From positions 3,782,001 to 3,846,000 of the forward strand of contig CM074765.1 in assembly GCA_037355855.1 (NCBI GenBank): 64,000 bases of DNA, written 5' to 3'. Made by a program: the position numbers and the translations under genes. Below are positions 30,505 to 42,676 of this stretch, in pieces. This stretch comes from Pseudo-nitzschia pungens. Taxonomy: Eukaryota > Bacillariophyta > Bacillariophyceae > Bacillariales > Bacillariaceae. The stretch's first letter is position 1. The number at the start of each line of letters is the position of its first letter. The notes under the pieces are model-generated. The model saw only the letters and a program-made list of their open reading frames with translations. It was not told the origin of the DNA and ran no database searches.

Positions 30505-33500
30505 ATGATTGATACGGACTACAGCAACAAAGAATATTACGAAAATAGAATGAACTATGTCACTTCCCTCCCACTAACGCAACAACAACAACTCCAACTG
30601 CTTCGGCAGCAGCAACAACAACAACAACTGCAGCAGCTGCAACAAAAACAGAAACAGAAACAGCCGAACACTCCAGCGCGGCAAGCCCCCGCACCCACCG
30701 AAGACGACAACGGTGGGGGAACCACTTCCATTGACACCTTTCAGGAATACAATCCTACGGCGCTTCCGGCACGAGTGGTTCGAGCTTGCAACGAATGGTA
30801 CACGTGCAATGGGGGTGGTGACGGCAACAACGGCAGAGACGACCCAAGCAAGGCTTTGCTGAGTCATGCGGATTTGGATTTGGAGTCGGGTTCCGGGCAT
30901 GGCAGCCACAACAAGAACATCACGAGCATCAACATCAACGACAAAAGCAAAAGCAAGACGAAGGGTGGCACCAAAGGCGATTGTTTCAGGGACGATCCGA
31001 TCAAGAAGGAATTGGAACCCGAATCCGAATCCGAGATGGAATCCGAACCTCTGACCGTTCCGTCCCACACCTCCAGTGCCTGCGAATCGGCCTTGCTGTC
31101 CAGCGTGGGAGCTCCCGTCGTCCCCGAAGAGACCGCCGAATTCATCCTGCCACTCCTGCAACCCAAAACAACACCGGCCAGCGGATCTGGCAGATCCTCT
31201 CCATCCACATCGGTATCGCCACCGCCACCGCCACCCCTGTCTCCGCTGCAGCTGGAGGGAGTCCTGCTGTCCATTCAAAAGCACCGGCGGATTCATCACC
31301 CTCCCAAGAACCAGCAGCATCATCCACATCCAAACCCAAGTGCTTCGTCTCCGTCCCACCCTCCCGGGGCCGTCCGCGCCGGATTCTTTCTGGGCGACGG
31401 GGCCGGGATTGGCAAGGGCCGCCAGATCAGCGCCATTTTGAGGGATAGCTTTTGCCGGGGCCGGAGGCGCCACGTCTGGTTGTCCGTCTCGCGGGAGCTC
31501 CTCCGGGACGCCAAGCGGGACTTGGGGGACGTGGGCCTCCACTGCGCTACCGACGCGGTCTACGACGGGACCCGGTTCCTGGGGGAGGGTCCCGGGGGAC
31601 AGGCACTGCAGCGGAGAAAAGACAGGGGGATCCTTTTTCTGACCTACAATTTGCTGGTGAGCGCGAATCGGATCGAGCAGATCATTGCCTGGTGCGCCGG
31701 AACGGAATCGCTGTCGCAATCGCAATCGCAATCGTTAGGGGGGCACCCGGGGGAGAAGCTCGCAATGGAGCGGGCCTTTGACGGCTGCATCGTCCTGGAC
31801 GAGGCCCACAAGGCCAAGAACCTCTCGGACAACACCAAGACGGCCCAGCTGGTCTTGTTGCTGCAGAGGCGGCTCCCCCTGGCACGGGTCGTGTACTGCA
31901 GTGCCACCGGGGTGTCCGACGTCGAACAGCTGGGCTATGCGGAGCGACTGGGATTGTGGAAGATCGGTGGGAGCGACAGCGGCCAGCCTGGGGCCGCCTC
32001 GGAGGGTCCCGGTGCTTGCGGGAGCGGCGAGTTTGCCGATTTTACCGCCTTTCGGAGGTCCCTCGAGCAACGGGGGCTGGGATCCCTGGAACTCCTGGCG
32101 CTCGAGCTCAAGACCCGGGGATCCCTCGTGGCCCGGACCCTTTCGTGGGAGGGGGCCGAATTCCAGACGGAAGAGGTGCCGCTGGACCGCCACCAGCGCG
32201 GGGTCTACGACCGGAGCGTGGAGTGGTGGAACCGGTGCCAGGTCGACCTGAAGGAAGCCCTCGCGGTCACGTCCGCGGCGGCAATCAAGCCGATCGTTTC
32301 CGACAAAAAGTCGTCATCGAATTCCTCAACACGGCAGACCTGGGGGACCTTCTGGGCGGCCCACCAGCGCTTTTTCAAGGAGCTGGCCATTTGTGCCAAG
32401 GTTCCCTTTCTGGCGAGGGACGCCCTCGAGCACATGGAGCGGGGTTGTTCCGTCGTCTTTGGCTTGCAGGGCACCGGGGAGGCCAGCATGCAAAGTCTCC
32501 TGAACAACGACGAGGACGGGTCCGGGGATGGATCCGAGCAGTCGGCAGCGTTCGCAAATCGAAACAAGGTCACGATCGCGAAACCGCTCCACAAATCCTT
32601 GCTCCTGGCGGCGGACGCCGAGCAGCGATTCCCGGAGCTGCTGTCGACCGTGGAAGCCTGCCTCACCAATTTCGTCAGGCTGCATTTTCCGGTCGCACCT
32701 CCCCCGCCGGAAATCCCTTCCCTGCCAAAGCTGCCTCCCACCAACCAACTCGAGCGGATGCGGTACGCCACGATCCGGGCCGACATCAGGAGGCTGTCCA
32801 ACCTGCCCCCTCCGGAGCCCATCCCCGGACTCGTGGCCAAGCGCGACTTTCTTCTCGATTCCATAAGAAGCATCGGACTGCCGCCCAATCCCCTCGACGA
32901 TCTGATCGACAGGCTCGGGGGAGTCGATGCCGTTGCCGAAATGACGGGCCGATCCGGTCGCGTGATCCGAGAGCGGCGATCCGGCGGGGCGGACCGCTTT
33001 GTCTACTCGAAACGGGTGGTGGGTTCGAGAGCGTCCTCCCCCGCGGTCAATCGGGCGGACGACGCGGACCGGATCAACATTCTCGAGCGCAAGAGCTTTA
33101 TGGACGGCTCCAAGACCGCGGCCATCATCAGCGACGCGGCCAGCACGGGGGTAAGCCTGCACGCGGCCCGGGGAAGCAGGGCCAGCCACCGGAGGCGGAT
33201 CCACTATACCATCGAGCTGCCCTGGTCGGCTGACAAGGCGGTCCAGCAACTCGGCCGGTCCCACCGCAGCGGCCAGGAATCGGCACCCGTTTACAAGCTG
33301 GTGGTCACCAACCTGGGCGGGGAGCGACGCTTTGCGGCCGCGGTCTCCAAGCGGCTGGCGAGCCTCGGGGCACTCACCAAGGGAGATCGGCGGGCTGCCA
33401 CCGGGGCGGATCTCTCCGAATTCGATCTGGACAGCAAGTACGGAAAGCGGGCGCTGAAGCGCCTGTACCGTGCCCTCGAAGAAAACGAGGCCTCGGGGGG

Positions 33501-35066
33501 AGAATCGATCACGGCGGTGGCAGGGATCTTGTCGAGCGGAAACGACCGTGCAAGGACCATCGTGGAGGACTTTCTCCGCGAGAGCAAAGCGGTCGGTGAT
33601 CCAATCCTGAACAGTCTACCGGAAGACGACGAGAAGCTGAGGCACGCTTGCGTCCTGTCCATTGCCACCGCTGAGTTGGATCGGATCGGTCTCGACCGGG
33701 AGACGCGCTCCAAGGCGGATGTAAAGGTCTTTTTGAACAGAATCAGTGGCCTGAGAGTGGCGAGACAGACCCTGGTCTTTTCCCTCTTTGTGTCCACGCT
33801 GGAGGGAATCGTTAGGGAAGCCAAGTCGTCCGGGGAATTTGAGGGCACTGCGGAGGATGTGACGGCCACCAGCATCGAAATCGGTCAGGAACGAGACCTG
33901 GCAATCGACCCGTCCTCCGGGGCAACCACGAGGCTGACGACCCTGGTCTTGGACCGGGGAATTTCCTTTGCTTCCGCCCGCCGCATGGCACTGGAAGAAG
34001 CCGAAAGACTGTCCCTGCCGGCTCAGAACGACAAAAGAAGCACTCCCCCCGACACGGACCGACACACCAGAGCGAACAGAGACGGCGGTTTTCTAGTTTT
34101 GGACGATGGAGACGAAATTGGTAATAGTGAGAACTGACGAGTGGCTGGAAAACGCCAAATCAAGGACGAAGAGCTCGATTGCGGAACCGGGATTTTACGT
34201 CTCGAAGCACAAGATTCGTGGGAGGTACCTGATCGTCTTTGCTCGGAGAAAGTTCGATCGGTCTGCCTTCCAGACAGGAGGACGAGGCCGCCGCCCTGGA
34301 TCCCCTTGGCCTGATGCAGATCACCCGGCCGAATACCGGCACGAGCGCAACCGACAAGAGCACGAGGGAGCTCCGGCAAGCCTATAAGCTCGTGGTGGGC
34401 TGCGGGGCACTCAAAGCCTCCGCCGATGGCGAGTCTCGCCACAAATCCGACGAGCGGGTTTCCCGGTCCCTCCGGAAAGTCGATTCGGTGTGGACGGCGG
34501 CCTTTTGCGAGTCGGACAGCTTCCAGCACCAAAAGGGACTCGCTCCCCGCCGACAAAACGTGTCGCTGGTGAACGGTCCCGTCCTCCACGTCCTACCGGC
34601 CCTCGAAAAGGTGGTCCGCTTCCGTTCCGAGAGAGAAAAGGCACTCAGGATCATGCGGGCCAGGGTTGGATCCCGCCGGATCGTGGGGGTTCGATTTCCT
34701 TCCGACGGCGAAGCGATCGACCAGCTGGAAGCGGAGCTCGCGGCGCTTCGCAAGACCCGTCGCGAAACGGGGAGCACCTTTACCGACGAACCCCTGGCTC
34801 CGATCTGCGCCAAGACCTCGTCCTGGGCCACCACGGAGCGCAAGACAATGAAGAGCTTCTTCCGGGTGGCATCGCTCTCCGGTTCGGTCGCTTCGAAAGC
34901 CAGCAGCAACATCGGGGGGAGCAGCAGCAGCAGCAGCAACAACAACCCCAAAGCAAAGCCCCTGCCATCACTTGTGGGAAAGAAACGCACTTCTTCCAAT
35001 CCCTCGCCCACGGCAAAGAAATCCAGAGCAACCACCATGATGTCGTATTTTGCGAAAAAGAAATAA
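30505..35066 (+). CDS. Strawberry notch-like DExD helicase (SBNO), C-terminus split by two frame changes
   Basis: Large nuclear helicase-like protein. The first frame, 30505-34137, encodes 1210 residues: a Gln/Ser/Asp-rich N-terminal region, Walker A FFLGDGAGIGKGRQISAIL near residue 293, the DEAH box DEAHKAKNL near 432, YCSATGVSDVEQLGYAERLG, and the C-terminal helicase lobe AAIISDAASTGVSLHAARG with IELPWSADKAVQQLGRSHR near 871-925. These are the hallmarks of the Strawberry notch family, chromatin or transcription co-regulators. The conserved C-terminal domain continues in two further frames: FYVSKHKIRGRYLIVFARRK at about 34193-34250, then ALDPLGLMQITRPNTGTSAT and VDSVWTAAFCESDSFQHQKG up to 35066, ending in a basic Ser/Lys tail. 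Frame changes lie at about 34100-34170 and 34240-34270 with no workable introns. They may be indel errors or early decay. Confidence 0.85.
34100..34270 (+). other. Two apparent frameshifts in SBNO gene
   Basis: The conserved C-terminal domain moves from frame 1 to frame 2 between about 34100 and 34170 and from frame 2 to frame 3 between about 34240 and 34270. GT-AG pairs in range are only about 22-44 bp apart and do not restore the phase, so introns are unlikely. Confidence 0.6.
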
Positions 35067-35180
35067 TAATCATGTTAAATCCAAGAGCAAGAATCTCGGA
35101 CTCTACTTCTAACGCAGTAAGAATATAATTTTCCCTTTCCAACACAATAAAACCGTTCGTAATCATTGCCAGGAACAAAG

Positions 35181-35400
35181 TTAATTTACGCTGGCATTCG
35201 CTAGGTAACAATGAGCAGGATTTTGAATGCGGTGTTTGCCGTCCACACCGATGCCATTGCCGATTCCCTTTGCCCCCTCCCGCTGGATAGGTCCCGTCCA
35301 AGACGAGAGAGTGATCCATACAGTTATTCCTGTTTGATGACACAACACAAAGACCGGCTTGTCCTGATGTTTGCGGGGACGAAAGGAATGTGAAGTTTGA
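35181..35400 (-). pseudogene. Fragment A of a duplicated unrecognised gene
   Basis: The minus strand shows SLVLDGTYPAGG in one frame and GIGNGIGVDGKHRIQNPAH in another, one base apart. At DNA level it matches fragment B near 38190-38275 (shared GGTCCCGTCCAAGACGAG and TCCACACCGATGC). Copy A has an extra base relative to copy B and is probably inactive. Family not recognised. Confidence 0.4.
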
Positions 35401-35710
35401 GATAACACGGAGACACTATAATGTTAAGTGTAGAAACACCGGGTATCGTTAGAAAAATACGAAGTAAACCTTACTCCGTATATGCATAATACGATACTAA
35501 ATTGATCAATCCTTTCCTGTATGTATCATCATCCTTGACTGGTGTTTCGTCATTTTGTTCCGTGAGTCCGTGAGTGAGTCGGTGGTTGCGAGTGGGTAGT
35601 TCGACCGCTTCGCCGCGTCTTGCCCGCGGGGCACCGCGGCGGAGGTGGAGTTCGTCCACCCCCCTCGCAACGACGCCGGGCGTCGATGCCGCCCAGGAGA
35701 ACCCCGATCC

Positions 35711-36822
35711 TCATTCGAACGCAGCGGTTGTCTCCTCGCGCCGCGGGATGCCGCACCGCTGCTCGAGGCAGTTCAGGGCCCGGGCGTGGCGATCGTCCCC
35801 GGACGATCGGTAGGCCCGGACCGCCTCGAGGTTGGTGGCCTCGCAATCAATCTTCTGTATGTTGGCACATCCCCCGGCGCGCTCGAGGTACCCGGCAAAG
35901 GCCCACTGGCAGACGCACCAGTTTCGGACGGGGCAGCTTGCACGGGTGTCTCCGTCGCAGGGCATGCTCGAATGGCACCTGGCCGGCACGGCAAAGCACG
36001 GCACGGCAGGGCACGGAATGGCACGACATGGTTCCGGGAAAGGAAGAGCAACGCAACGAGAGGAACGAACGAGAAAGAAAACAGAAGCGCAAAGCGTGAG
36101 AGACGACTTTCGTCACGGGACGAAATCGAGGCTCGTTTGCTTTGTTCGCTTTGGTTTGCTTGCTTACCAATCGCTCTGTCCCGTCACCCGGCAAAAATCA
36201 CCCCCCGTAGTGCTTCCGATATCGATGCAGACATGGTGGGATCCCTCGTCGTCTTTTTGGTCGGTACAGTGCCCGTCTCGCATGAACCCGGTGAGGGCCA
36301 TCTGTGCGTGTGAGGGGAGGGAAAGAACGGAATAACGAGAGATCGATTCGTCGATGAGGGGATGGATCAGATGCACTCGTAGTCGGTACAAAAGACGTGT
36401 CATCGTCGGAAACACGACGCGACACAACTCAACTAGGGAAGGCTCGGCTCGGCTCGGCTTTCCCGGACGCCCTGCGTCGCAACCACACTCGCACTCGATC
36501 TCGATCCCGATCGCGAGCAAACCGGAGAAGAAAATCAAATCACCCGCGTGCTCCGTTCGAAACATTCTCATCATTTATTATTGCTTGCACTCACCCTCGG
36601 TTTCGAGCAGGGCTGGAGCTCGTCTCCGTAGACGTTTTGGTACGCAGCCTCTGCGGTGCCCGCCAGGACGGAGATCAGCATCGCGAGGACGACCGGGACG
36701 AATCGGGTGCTGCTACCCCGGCACAAAGCAACCAGTCCGTTGAGTTTTCGGACGCCATGAGAAGTGATGGATGACAATCGATTGTATTGACACGGATTAT
36801 GATGTGCGATGGCCGCGTTCAT
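35711..36822 (-). CDS. Secreted DUF2237-like Cys-rich protein (3 exons)
   Basis: Proposed exons are 36595-36822, 36168-36301 and 35711-35978, with GT-AG introns of 293 and 189 bp, giving 209 residues. Exon 1 carries a hydrophobic leader (FVPVVLAMLISVLAGTAEA) and ends ...GDELQPCSKPR. Exon 2 begins MALTGFMRDGHCTDQKDDEG-SHHVCIDIG and ends VTGQSDW. Exon 3 continues CHSSMPCDGDTRASCPVRNW-CVCQWAFAGYLERAGGC, IDCEATNLEAVRAY and LNCLEQRCG. The PLxPCS...TGFxRDGxC...D.GxHxVC pattern matches DUF2237, a small family without a known activity. The extra Cys-rich C-terminal part looks like a secreted algal version. Splice choice rests on frame continuity across two phases and on family fit. The exact start is uncertain: an in-frame ATG inside the leader could be used. 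Confidence 0.72.
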
Positions 36823-37143
36823 GTTCTTGCTTCGCCATGAGATTAATTGAGGTTTACGGTACGAATAGGCCTTCTACGGACGAGATCGGTAAGATCTTAT
36901 GTACCGGTACTATCGTACCGTACGGTACTACCGGTGAGTAAGATTTACCGAATATCGAAGCGTCCAAAGAATGAATGAATGAATCAAAATCATAATCTGC
37001 GTTGGCACTCTTCATTTTTTTAATTTTTCTAACAATCGAGTGAGTCGGAATATCGTTTGCCTGCTGGGGTGAAAAACATCACCTTGTGCGCTGTAAGATT
37101 ACGCTGTTAGTGATACAAGACTATCCTTATTACGAAGTAACCT
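36823..37143. other. Spacer with GTAAG/GTACCG motifs
   Basis: Upstream of the DUF2237-like gene; contains dense copies of ACGGTA, GGTAAGATC and GTACCGGTAC at about 36855-36960 and a GAATG run near 36970. No gene seen. Confidence 0.5.
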
Positions 37144-37240
37144 TACCACAGAATTCCTATCAGCTGTCCCCGGGTTTCAGTAGAAATTAGTAGTCGGGGA
37201 CGTAGAACGGGGGGACAGCTGATAAGAATTTTGTAGTACT
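37144..37240. mobile_element. MITE copy 3, inverted orientation
   Basis: A 97-bp element in the opposite orientation to copy 2. The left end is GAATTCCTATCAGCTGTCCC, the middle is TTTCAGTAGAAATTAGTAGT, and the right end is GGACAGCTGATAAGAATTTT followed by GTAGTA. The TIRs are about 28 bp. Confidence 0.8.
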
Positions 37241-37831
37241 TAATTAATGCTTTACCTAGAACGTGTTAATGAGACTATTAATCACTCGTAGGTCTTAGTC
37301 GTGTGCTGAACAACGCTTCGAATCCGCGGTATTTCCGTTTCCAACACGGAGTTGCAAATAAAGAATAATCAACCCTGACTTGGTCATGTTTACTCGTGTC
37401 ACATGCCTTACCAGCTGCTACCATATTCCACCGTACTAAGAATAAGAGTAAGCCACAAGAAGCACGAGTAAGACTAAGGGTCTTTCCGGAAGGCCCTGGT
37501 ACTCGTACCCTTTTTCTAGTGATGTACGGAAGTGTTGTATGTGCTTGTAGGCTTCCCGGCTCGTGGGTCCTCTGTCTATACTCAACACTTGCTTCTTTAG
37601 TCGTGTTGAACAATGCTCAAATTGGCGGGACCTTAAATTATAACCTAGATCGTGCATGAGGCTTAACAACTCGGCAGGTTCATCTCATTAATCCTTATTA
37701 GATCGTGCTGATAAGGTTAAAAAACTGGGTCGTCAAAGCATTTTCAGTATGGTAACGTAAGTTACGGATCAGTCCGAGAGATTTTTCACACGCAACTGGA
37801 AACAACGTTATAAAAATCTGGAAGTACAAGA

Positions 37832-38320
37832 TTACGCATTTTCAAAAAAAACAATCGATAAGACAACAAGCAGCAACCATGAGCCAAATCTCCGAAAGCG
37901 TCGCGACGAACACCGCCAAGCAACCAAATCCTCCTCCCCATCGAAACGGGTAAGAAGGTTCACCTCGTGACTGCCAATGTAGCCGGCGTGATACTCACCC
38001 ATTTTTGTGTCCTTGTCTACAACCTTTCCCGCGGGCCACATTCACGCTGCCCCCCCAAAAAAGAAATCCGGTCCGTTGCGCTGTTTGCGGCAGGGTCTGC
38101 GGATTCTGCCGTCGCTCCGATGTTTCCCAGGAGGGCGAGGTGGTGGAGATCATTCCCGCGGTTGTATTCGACCCAACCAACGTGGTGGAAGTCATCCACA
38201 CCGATGCGGTTGCCGATGAAATCCCGGCAGCCCAGTCCCGTTGGCTCGGTCCCGTCCAAGACGAGTGATCCACCCGCGCTCCCTTTCGAGAAACCAGGAT
38301 CGACCAACGGCGAACATGTA
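37832..38320 (-). pseudogene. Fragment B of a duplicated unrecognised gene
   Basis: The minus strand has SLVLDGTEPTGLGCRDFIGN, RIGVDDFHHVGWVEYNRGND and LHHLALLGNIGATAESAD in one frame (38017-38307). A second frame downstream (37832-38041) gives KVVDKDTKMGEYHAGYIGSH and ends in a hydrophobic segment (WLLLVVLSIVFF). A G7 run and no clear intron separate them. DNA similarity to fragment A at 35.2-35.4 kb indicates a local duplication. It could be a live gene with introns I cannot place, or a remnant. Family not recognised. Confidence 0.4.
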
Positions 38321-38344
38321 ACACGAGAGGCGAGATCAAGCTAG

Positions 38345-39440
38345 TGCGCGAGAAGGAGCCGAGAATCCCCGGAATATTTCATGAGGACTCGACGTGAATA
38401 GCGTAGAACTAAGATTGGTTTCGATCAATGTTCCATAATAGTTAATGGTTGAAATTCCCGAAAACGTCATCCCGTACAGTGTAGAAAACTACCTAGTCCG
38501 TATCTCGACTCCACGGTCGCCCCAATCGAAAGGGCGGTACCTAACATTAGAAGATCGACGAGAAAAAGACAAAAGAAATCGATCGTCGTCGCAAACAAAA
38601 ATGTCAGGAAAAAAATGGAGGAGTGGGGAATTTCCGATCGAAACCCGCGTCAACAACAGCGACTTTCATCGTTCCGGTATTCTTAGTCATGTTCGCGGAC
38701 GAAGTGGCCCAGTTGTAGCTACGTACCTGGAACACCAACCAGCATAACAGTAGCGGTGCGGGACGGCGCTACGCTCCATTTCACTCATGAGACACATGCT
38801 CCATCTCATCGAGAAACACCTCTGGGAATAAGTCTAGTAGCCGGTGATCGATTGCGGCACCAGGTGTGTTGATTGCCTCGCCATTCATGCTGGATGACGG
38901 AAATGATTCTTCGGCATGTTTCTTTTCGGTTCGTCTTGCTTTTTTGATCGTGAGCTTTTTCAACAAGCACTCTGCTCCCCGCAGTAAACCACCTTCGACT
39001 GTTCCTACCTTTTTCACCGTAAATCAATCGTACGTACGAATCAGGGGTCATTATAATGATCCCCTGGCACGAATAAGGTCTAACACTAATCAACAGTAAC
39101 TTACGGTAACCTTACTTGTAATTCAAAATGGCGCCCAAACGATGCCATAATTACCGGTACCGTATGACCCCCGGCCATGGGATTTCTTTATTTTTTGACG
39201 AGCGATCTCTTGTTTTCGGAGTGAGGTTACGTACGGTACCGAGTTGTCAACAATCGTCGTACATGGTGATACGCATCCATCCGGTACAGTTCGAGCAAGA
39301 TGACGGTAGAAGGATCCTTCTGTATACGGAATTAGATTGATGATGATACCGCATTTGAATATTAACGAGTTTGCACAGTATACAAAACCTTCATAAAATT
39401 GCGCCGGATCTCGGATCCAAAACGAAAAACGATCATCGCC
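38345..39440. other. Gene-free spacer
   Basis: Mixed-composition DNA with GTAACTTACGGTAACC-type motifs near 39095-39120 and 39225-39240. Short frames show no motif. No gene that I can support. Confidence 0.5.
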
Positions 39441-39872
39441 ATGTCTTTTCCCAATCCAACCTCCGAAGCCGACAACTTTCGGCACGACAACGCCACCACA
39501 CCAGTCGCTGCCTCCGAGGTGGACGCCATCATGGTAGACGTCACGGCTCCGTCGAACCTGGAGGGAGGCTACACGTTCGACGCGGTGCACAACTATCGAG
39601 TCTTCCGGGTTACCGTTCCGGCGGGAGGAGTCACCGCGGGCCAGACCTTCTCGGTTCCCTTCGTCCCCGCTTCGAACACCGTGCAGGCCGTTGCCGTTCC
39701 CGCGGAAGAAACCACGCCATTGATCGCGTCGACTCTTGCGCCATCCGCGCCGCCGCCAGATGAGGGCCGCAACGACAGCACCCACCGCAATGCCGAGCGA
39801 GATCCCACCGAGTTTTCCCGCAGAGACTGCGGCACCCGCCTGCGGGACTGCTGTTGCTGGAAGCCAGAATAA
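39441..39872 (+). CDS. Small VTVPAGGV-type diatom protein
   Basis: A 143-residue frame from ATG 39441 (MSFPNPTSEADN). The core is VTAPSNLEGGYTFDAVHNYR and VFRVTVPAGGVTAGQTFSVP-F, a motif pair common in diatom proteins, often next to cysteine-rich membrane regions of PLAC8 type. Here the C-terminus is short, basic and ends in DCCCWKPE. That could be the start of such a Cys-rich region broken by an unseen intron, or simply the end of the protein. There is a longer in-frame start at 39399. No signal peptide. Role unknown. Confidence 0.6.
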   Translation: MSFPNPTSEADNFRHDNATTPVAASEVDAIMVDVTAPSNLEGGYTFDAVHNYRVFRVTVPAGGVTAGQTFSVPFVPASNTVQAVAVPAEETTPLIASTLAPSAPPPDEGRNDSTHRNAERDPTEFSRRDCGTRLRDCCCWKPE

Positions 39873-42022
39873 TGCAAGAAAGATACGGAGGCAACATGGA
39901 AAAACAAACGAAAAAGAAGGATGCAATGGCACACAGCGAACAACAGCGTAGACGGCGCGAGATCGGAACGCCCGTTCTCCTGTGCAGATCGCGCGTTCGA
40001 ACCGCCGATCTGCCCTCGGTGCCAAAACCAGGACCGCCCTCCGAAAACAACTGTTCACGGTACCGTAACTCATCTTGTTTGGGTCCAGAACCGTATCGGC
40101 ATTCGAAGCTGTTTGCAGAACCAACCAACCAACCAACCAACCACGACAAAACTCCATTCGGTTTGGCACTGAATGGATGTGTCGTTCGGACAGCGAAACA
40201 ACGCCTCACCGACCAAAAAGCAAAACGGAACCAAAAAAAACTTTTTTTTTGTAATCCGACATGATCATAACACAAAAGTAGAAAAAAAGGTTGATTCCAT
40301 GATCCTTTGTTTCTTCTCTCGTATCTGCAAGAAGTGCCATAGAATCGTCCGTTTCGAAAACAGATCCGAGAGAAAAAGGCACTGTGCTGCCGTCCTGTCG
40401 TTCCACAAGAAACTCCGGCGTCATCGTTCGGATCTCGGCCGCCCGATCCACTGCTGCCGCTTTCTGCTGGTGGTGGTGGAGCGTCGCGCACCTCTCTGCG
40501 TTCCGTGCCACACGGGGCAGCAGCAAGAAGAACATTCGGTCGCAAGAAGGAACCACGAGTGCCAAAGAACGAACACCGGGAGAGAAGCTCGTCGGTGGGC
40601 AGGACGAGGACGAGTGAGTCAGCGGTCGGCAGTCGGTCCACTCCGGAGCGCCAAGAACAACCAATGGTGGACGCGCACCATCTTTGTCCTCGGGTGTTGC
40701 CTCCTCGTCCGGGACACCCAACAACACGACTGTTGCTGCACGGCGGACACCACCGGTGTTGCACCACCATCAGTTAAGATCCTGCCGCCTGCTTCTTCCA
40801 AGATACTACTAATCATGTTGCTTCTTGTTGCTTTTTCTTGTGTCTCGTCTTTTTCCGAATTGGTTTGGCTTACACCAACGAAATTCTAGTAATCGTAGTA
40901 GTAGTACTATCCTCGTTGCCACCAGCATGAAACGGCGCAATCCTGATTTTCACAAGGACTCTGGGCCGGAGCTTCTGCCTTTGTTTGGCAGATTTGAGGT
41001 GGAACTGTATCTTAGTAGTAGTAGTAGTAGTAGTAGTAGCAGTAGTGAAGCTCCCTTGTAGGAAGAAGATTGCCACCAGTTATGGTGGTTCTAGGACCAC
41101 CAATACGCCATTTCCTGGAGGCATTCCAATCGATTGTTAGTAGTAGTAGTGTTACTAGTAGCTGTCATCTGCTGCTGCTGCTGCTACTACTTGTAAGGTG
41201 TAAGAGAAAATAATGATAATAATTTGGTCAGGGAAAAATGGTGATTTTGATTGTTGAACAGTCGTTCACAGCACAATGAACATCATACTACTGCAAATCA
41301 GGCAGGTGTAATCTTTCGACAAATACAGTAACCTTACTACTACTATTAGTACTACTACTAGTACTTGTAATACTTCCACTACTACTAGATTCTTATTCTT
41401 GAGAGAGTCTCAGTAGCTTCGTGCATGCAAGCAAGAAGCAAGAAGAAGAAGAACACGACCTGGTGTCGATACGGAAGCCACACCAACAAGACGTGAATCG
41501 CAAAAGAAATTCTTCGCACCTCACACTTCATGCATACTGTATTTCCTAGTAAATACTAGTGTCAGTCACAATGACATAAATAATATATCATGTGTTGTGT
41601 TTCAAACCTAGATATCCAATTCGACATTCTTGTATACGCAAGAACCATGACGTCGTTGAATCGTGATCGAACGGATGTCGAGTGTGAGGCTACTATGAGG
41701 TAACCTTACGGTATCCGAGGAAGTACTAGTAGCAATAGAAGTAATTCGAAGAGCATCAGGTCCATAACAAAATAAAGGCCACCATTGACTTGCTGTTGCT
41801 CATTTCGAGGGCGAATGACAACGAGCAGAGATTCTTGTACGGTACGTATGGTAAGCCTTACTAATCTTAGTACTACAACTAGTGGCAGATAACTTAAACT
41901 CGTAATGCACCGTACCGATAGCACGAACAAACTTCGGCACGGGACAAGAAAAGTCAGACTGTCAGCAGTACGAGTAAGATGTATTTATAGTCCGTATTAC
42001 AACGTTTTGAGCAGCACCAATA
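39873..42022. other. Gene-free spacer with trinucleotide repeats
   Basis: Contains AACC repeats (about 40119-40141), AGT/TAG trinucleotide runs at 41012-41045, 41141-41152 and 41335-41395, and a CTG run (41168-41183). Several 90-240 codon frames at 40170-40890 have uneven composition and no motifs. I see no supportable gene. The last bases lead into the tRNA-Pro. Confidence 0.5.
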
Positions 42023-42094
42023 GTCCGCTTGGTCTAGGGGAATGATTCCTGCTTTGGGTGCAGGAGGTCCCGGGTTCGAATCCCGGAGCGGACC
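42023..42094 (+). tRNA. tRNA-Pro(TGG)
   Basis: A 72-nt cloverleaf: acceptor GTCCGCT pairs fully with AGCGGAC, D-arm GGTCTAGGGGAATGATTC, anticodon stem CCTGC/GCAGG with loop TTTGGGT (anticodon TGG), and T-arm CCGGG-TTCGAAT-CCCGG. A TTTT pol III terminator follows at 42096-42099. No CCA encoded. Confidence 0.95.
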
Positions 42095-42463
42095 CTTTTG
42101 CGCTGATGCGTTTTGTTCCAAGAAAACCTTTTCCGGTTAGGTTGAAAGACGCGATGCGGTAGATGACATTCCCACCTCCCCATGATAGTTTATCACACTG
42201 TCACATACTTGAAACGCTATCAGATCTTTTCTTCTCTCATGGTAATGGTTCCAACGGTGAAGTTGTCGGGTCCAAGTCTTTCTACTAGTAGTAAACTCTG
42301 GATCAAAAAACATTTCTTGATGCTATAATATGAGTAATAGTACTATATCGTTGATTTGTGATGTTGAAAGGGAGGAGCCATTCTTTTCATGGTATCTGTT
42401 AGTACTACGTAATTCTTATCAGCTGTCCCCTCCACCACTTTAATGTTCTTTCCTCGCTAGTTT

Positions 42464-42652
42464 TGCCATACCCCGGGTCTACTAGTGATTAGAATAGTAG
42501 TGATATGCAAATTGTGAGCTCTATTGGTTAGTCTATTTGCTACAGTTCTAAGAGCCTTCCGAATCAGCGATTCTGTCGACTCGCCGATTGTTTTTATCCT
42601 TATCCTTAATCCAGTCCCGAGTGGACTCGTGACTGTATTCCGGTGCACGGCA
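42464..42652 (-). repeat. 3' LTR of the Ty3/gypsy element
   Basis: 189 bp, element-sense ends TGCCGTGCACCGG and TATGGCA. Just upstream in element sense (42653-42665) is GGAGGAGCA, a weak candidate polypurine tract. Confidence 0.92.
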
Positions 42653-42676
42653 TGCTCCTCCATGGTACTGTAACAA

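Noticed and set aside
39123..40169. 348-codon minus-strand frame with a hydrophobic segment
   Set aside because: Overlaps the VTVPAGGV gene in antisense; the hydrophobic part mirrors an Ala/Arg-rich coding stretch, with no family motif.
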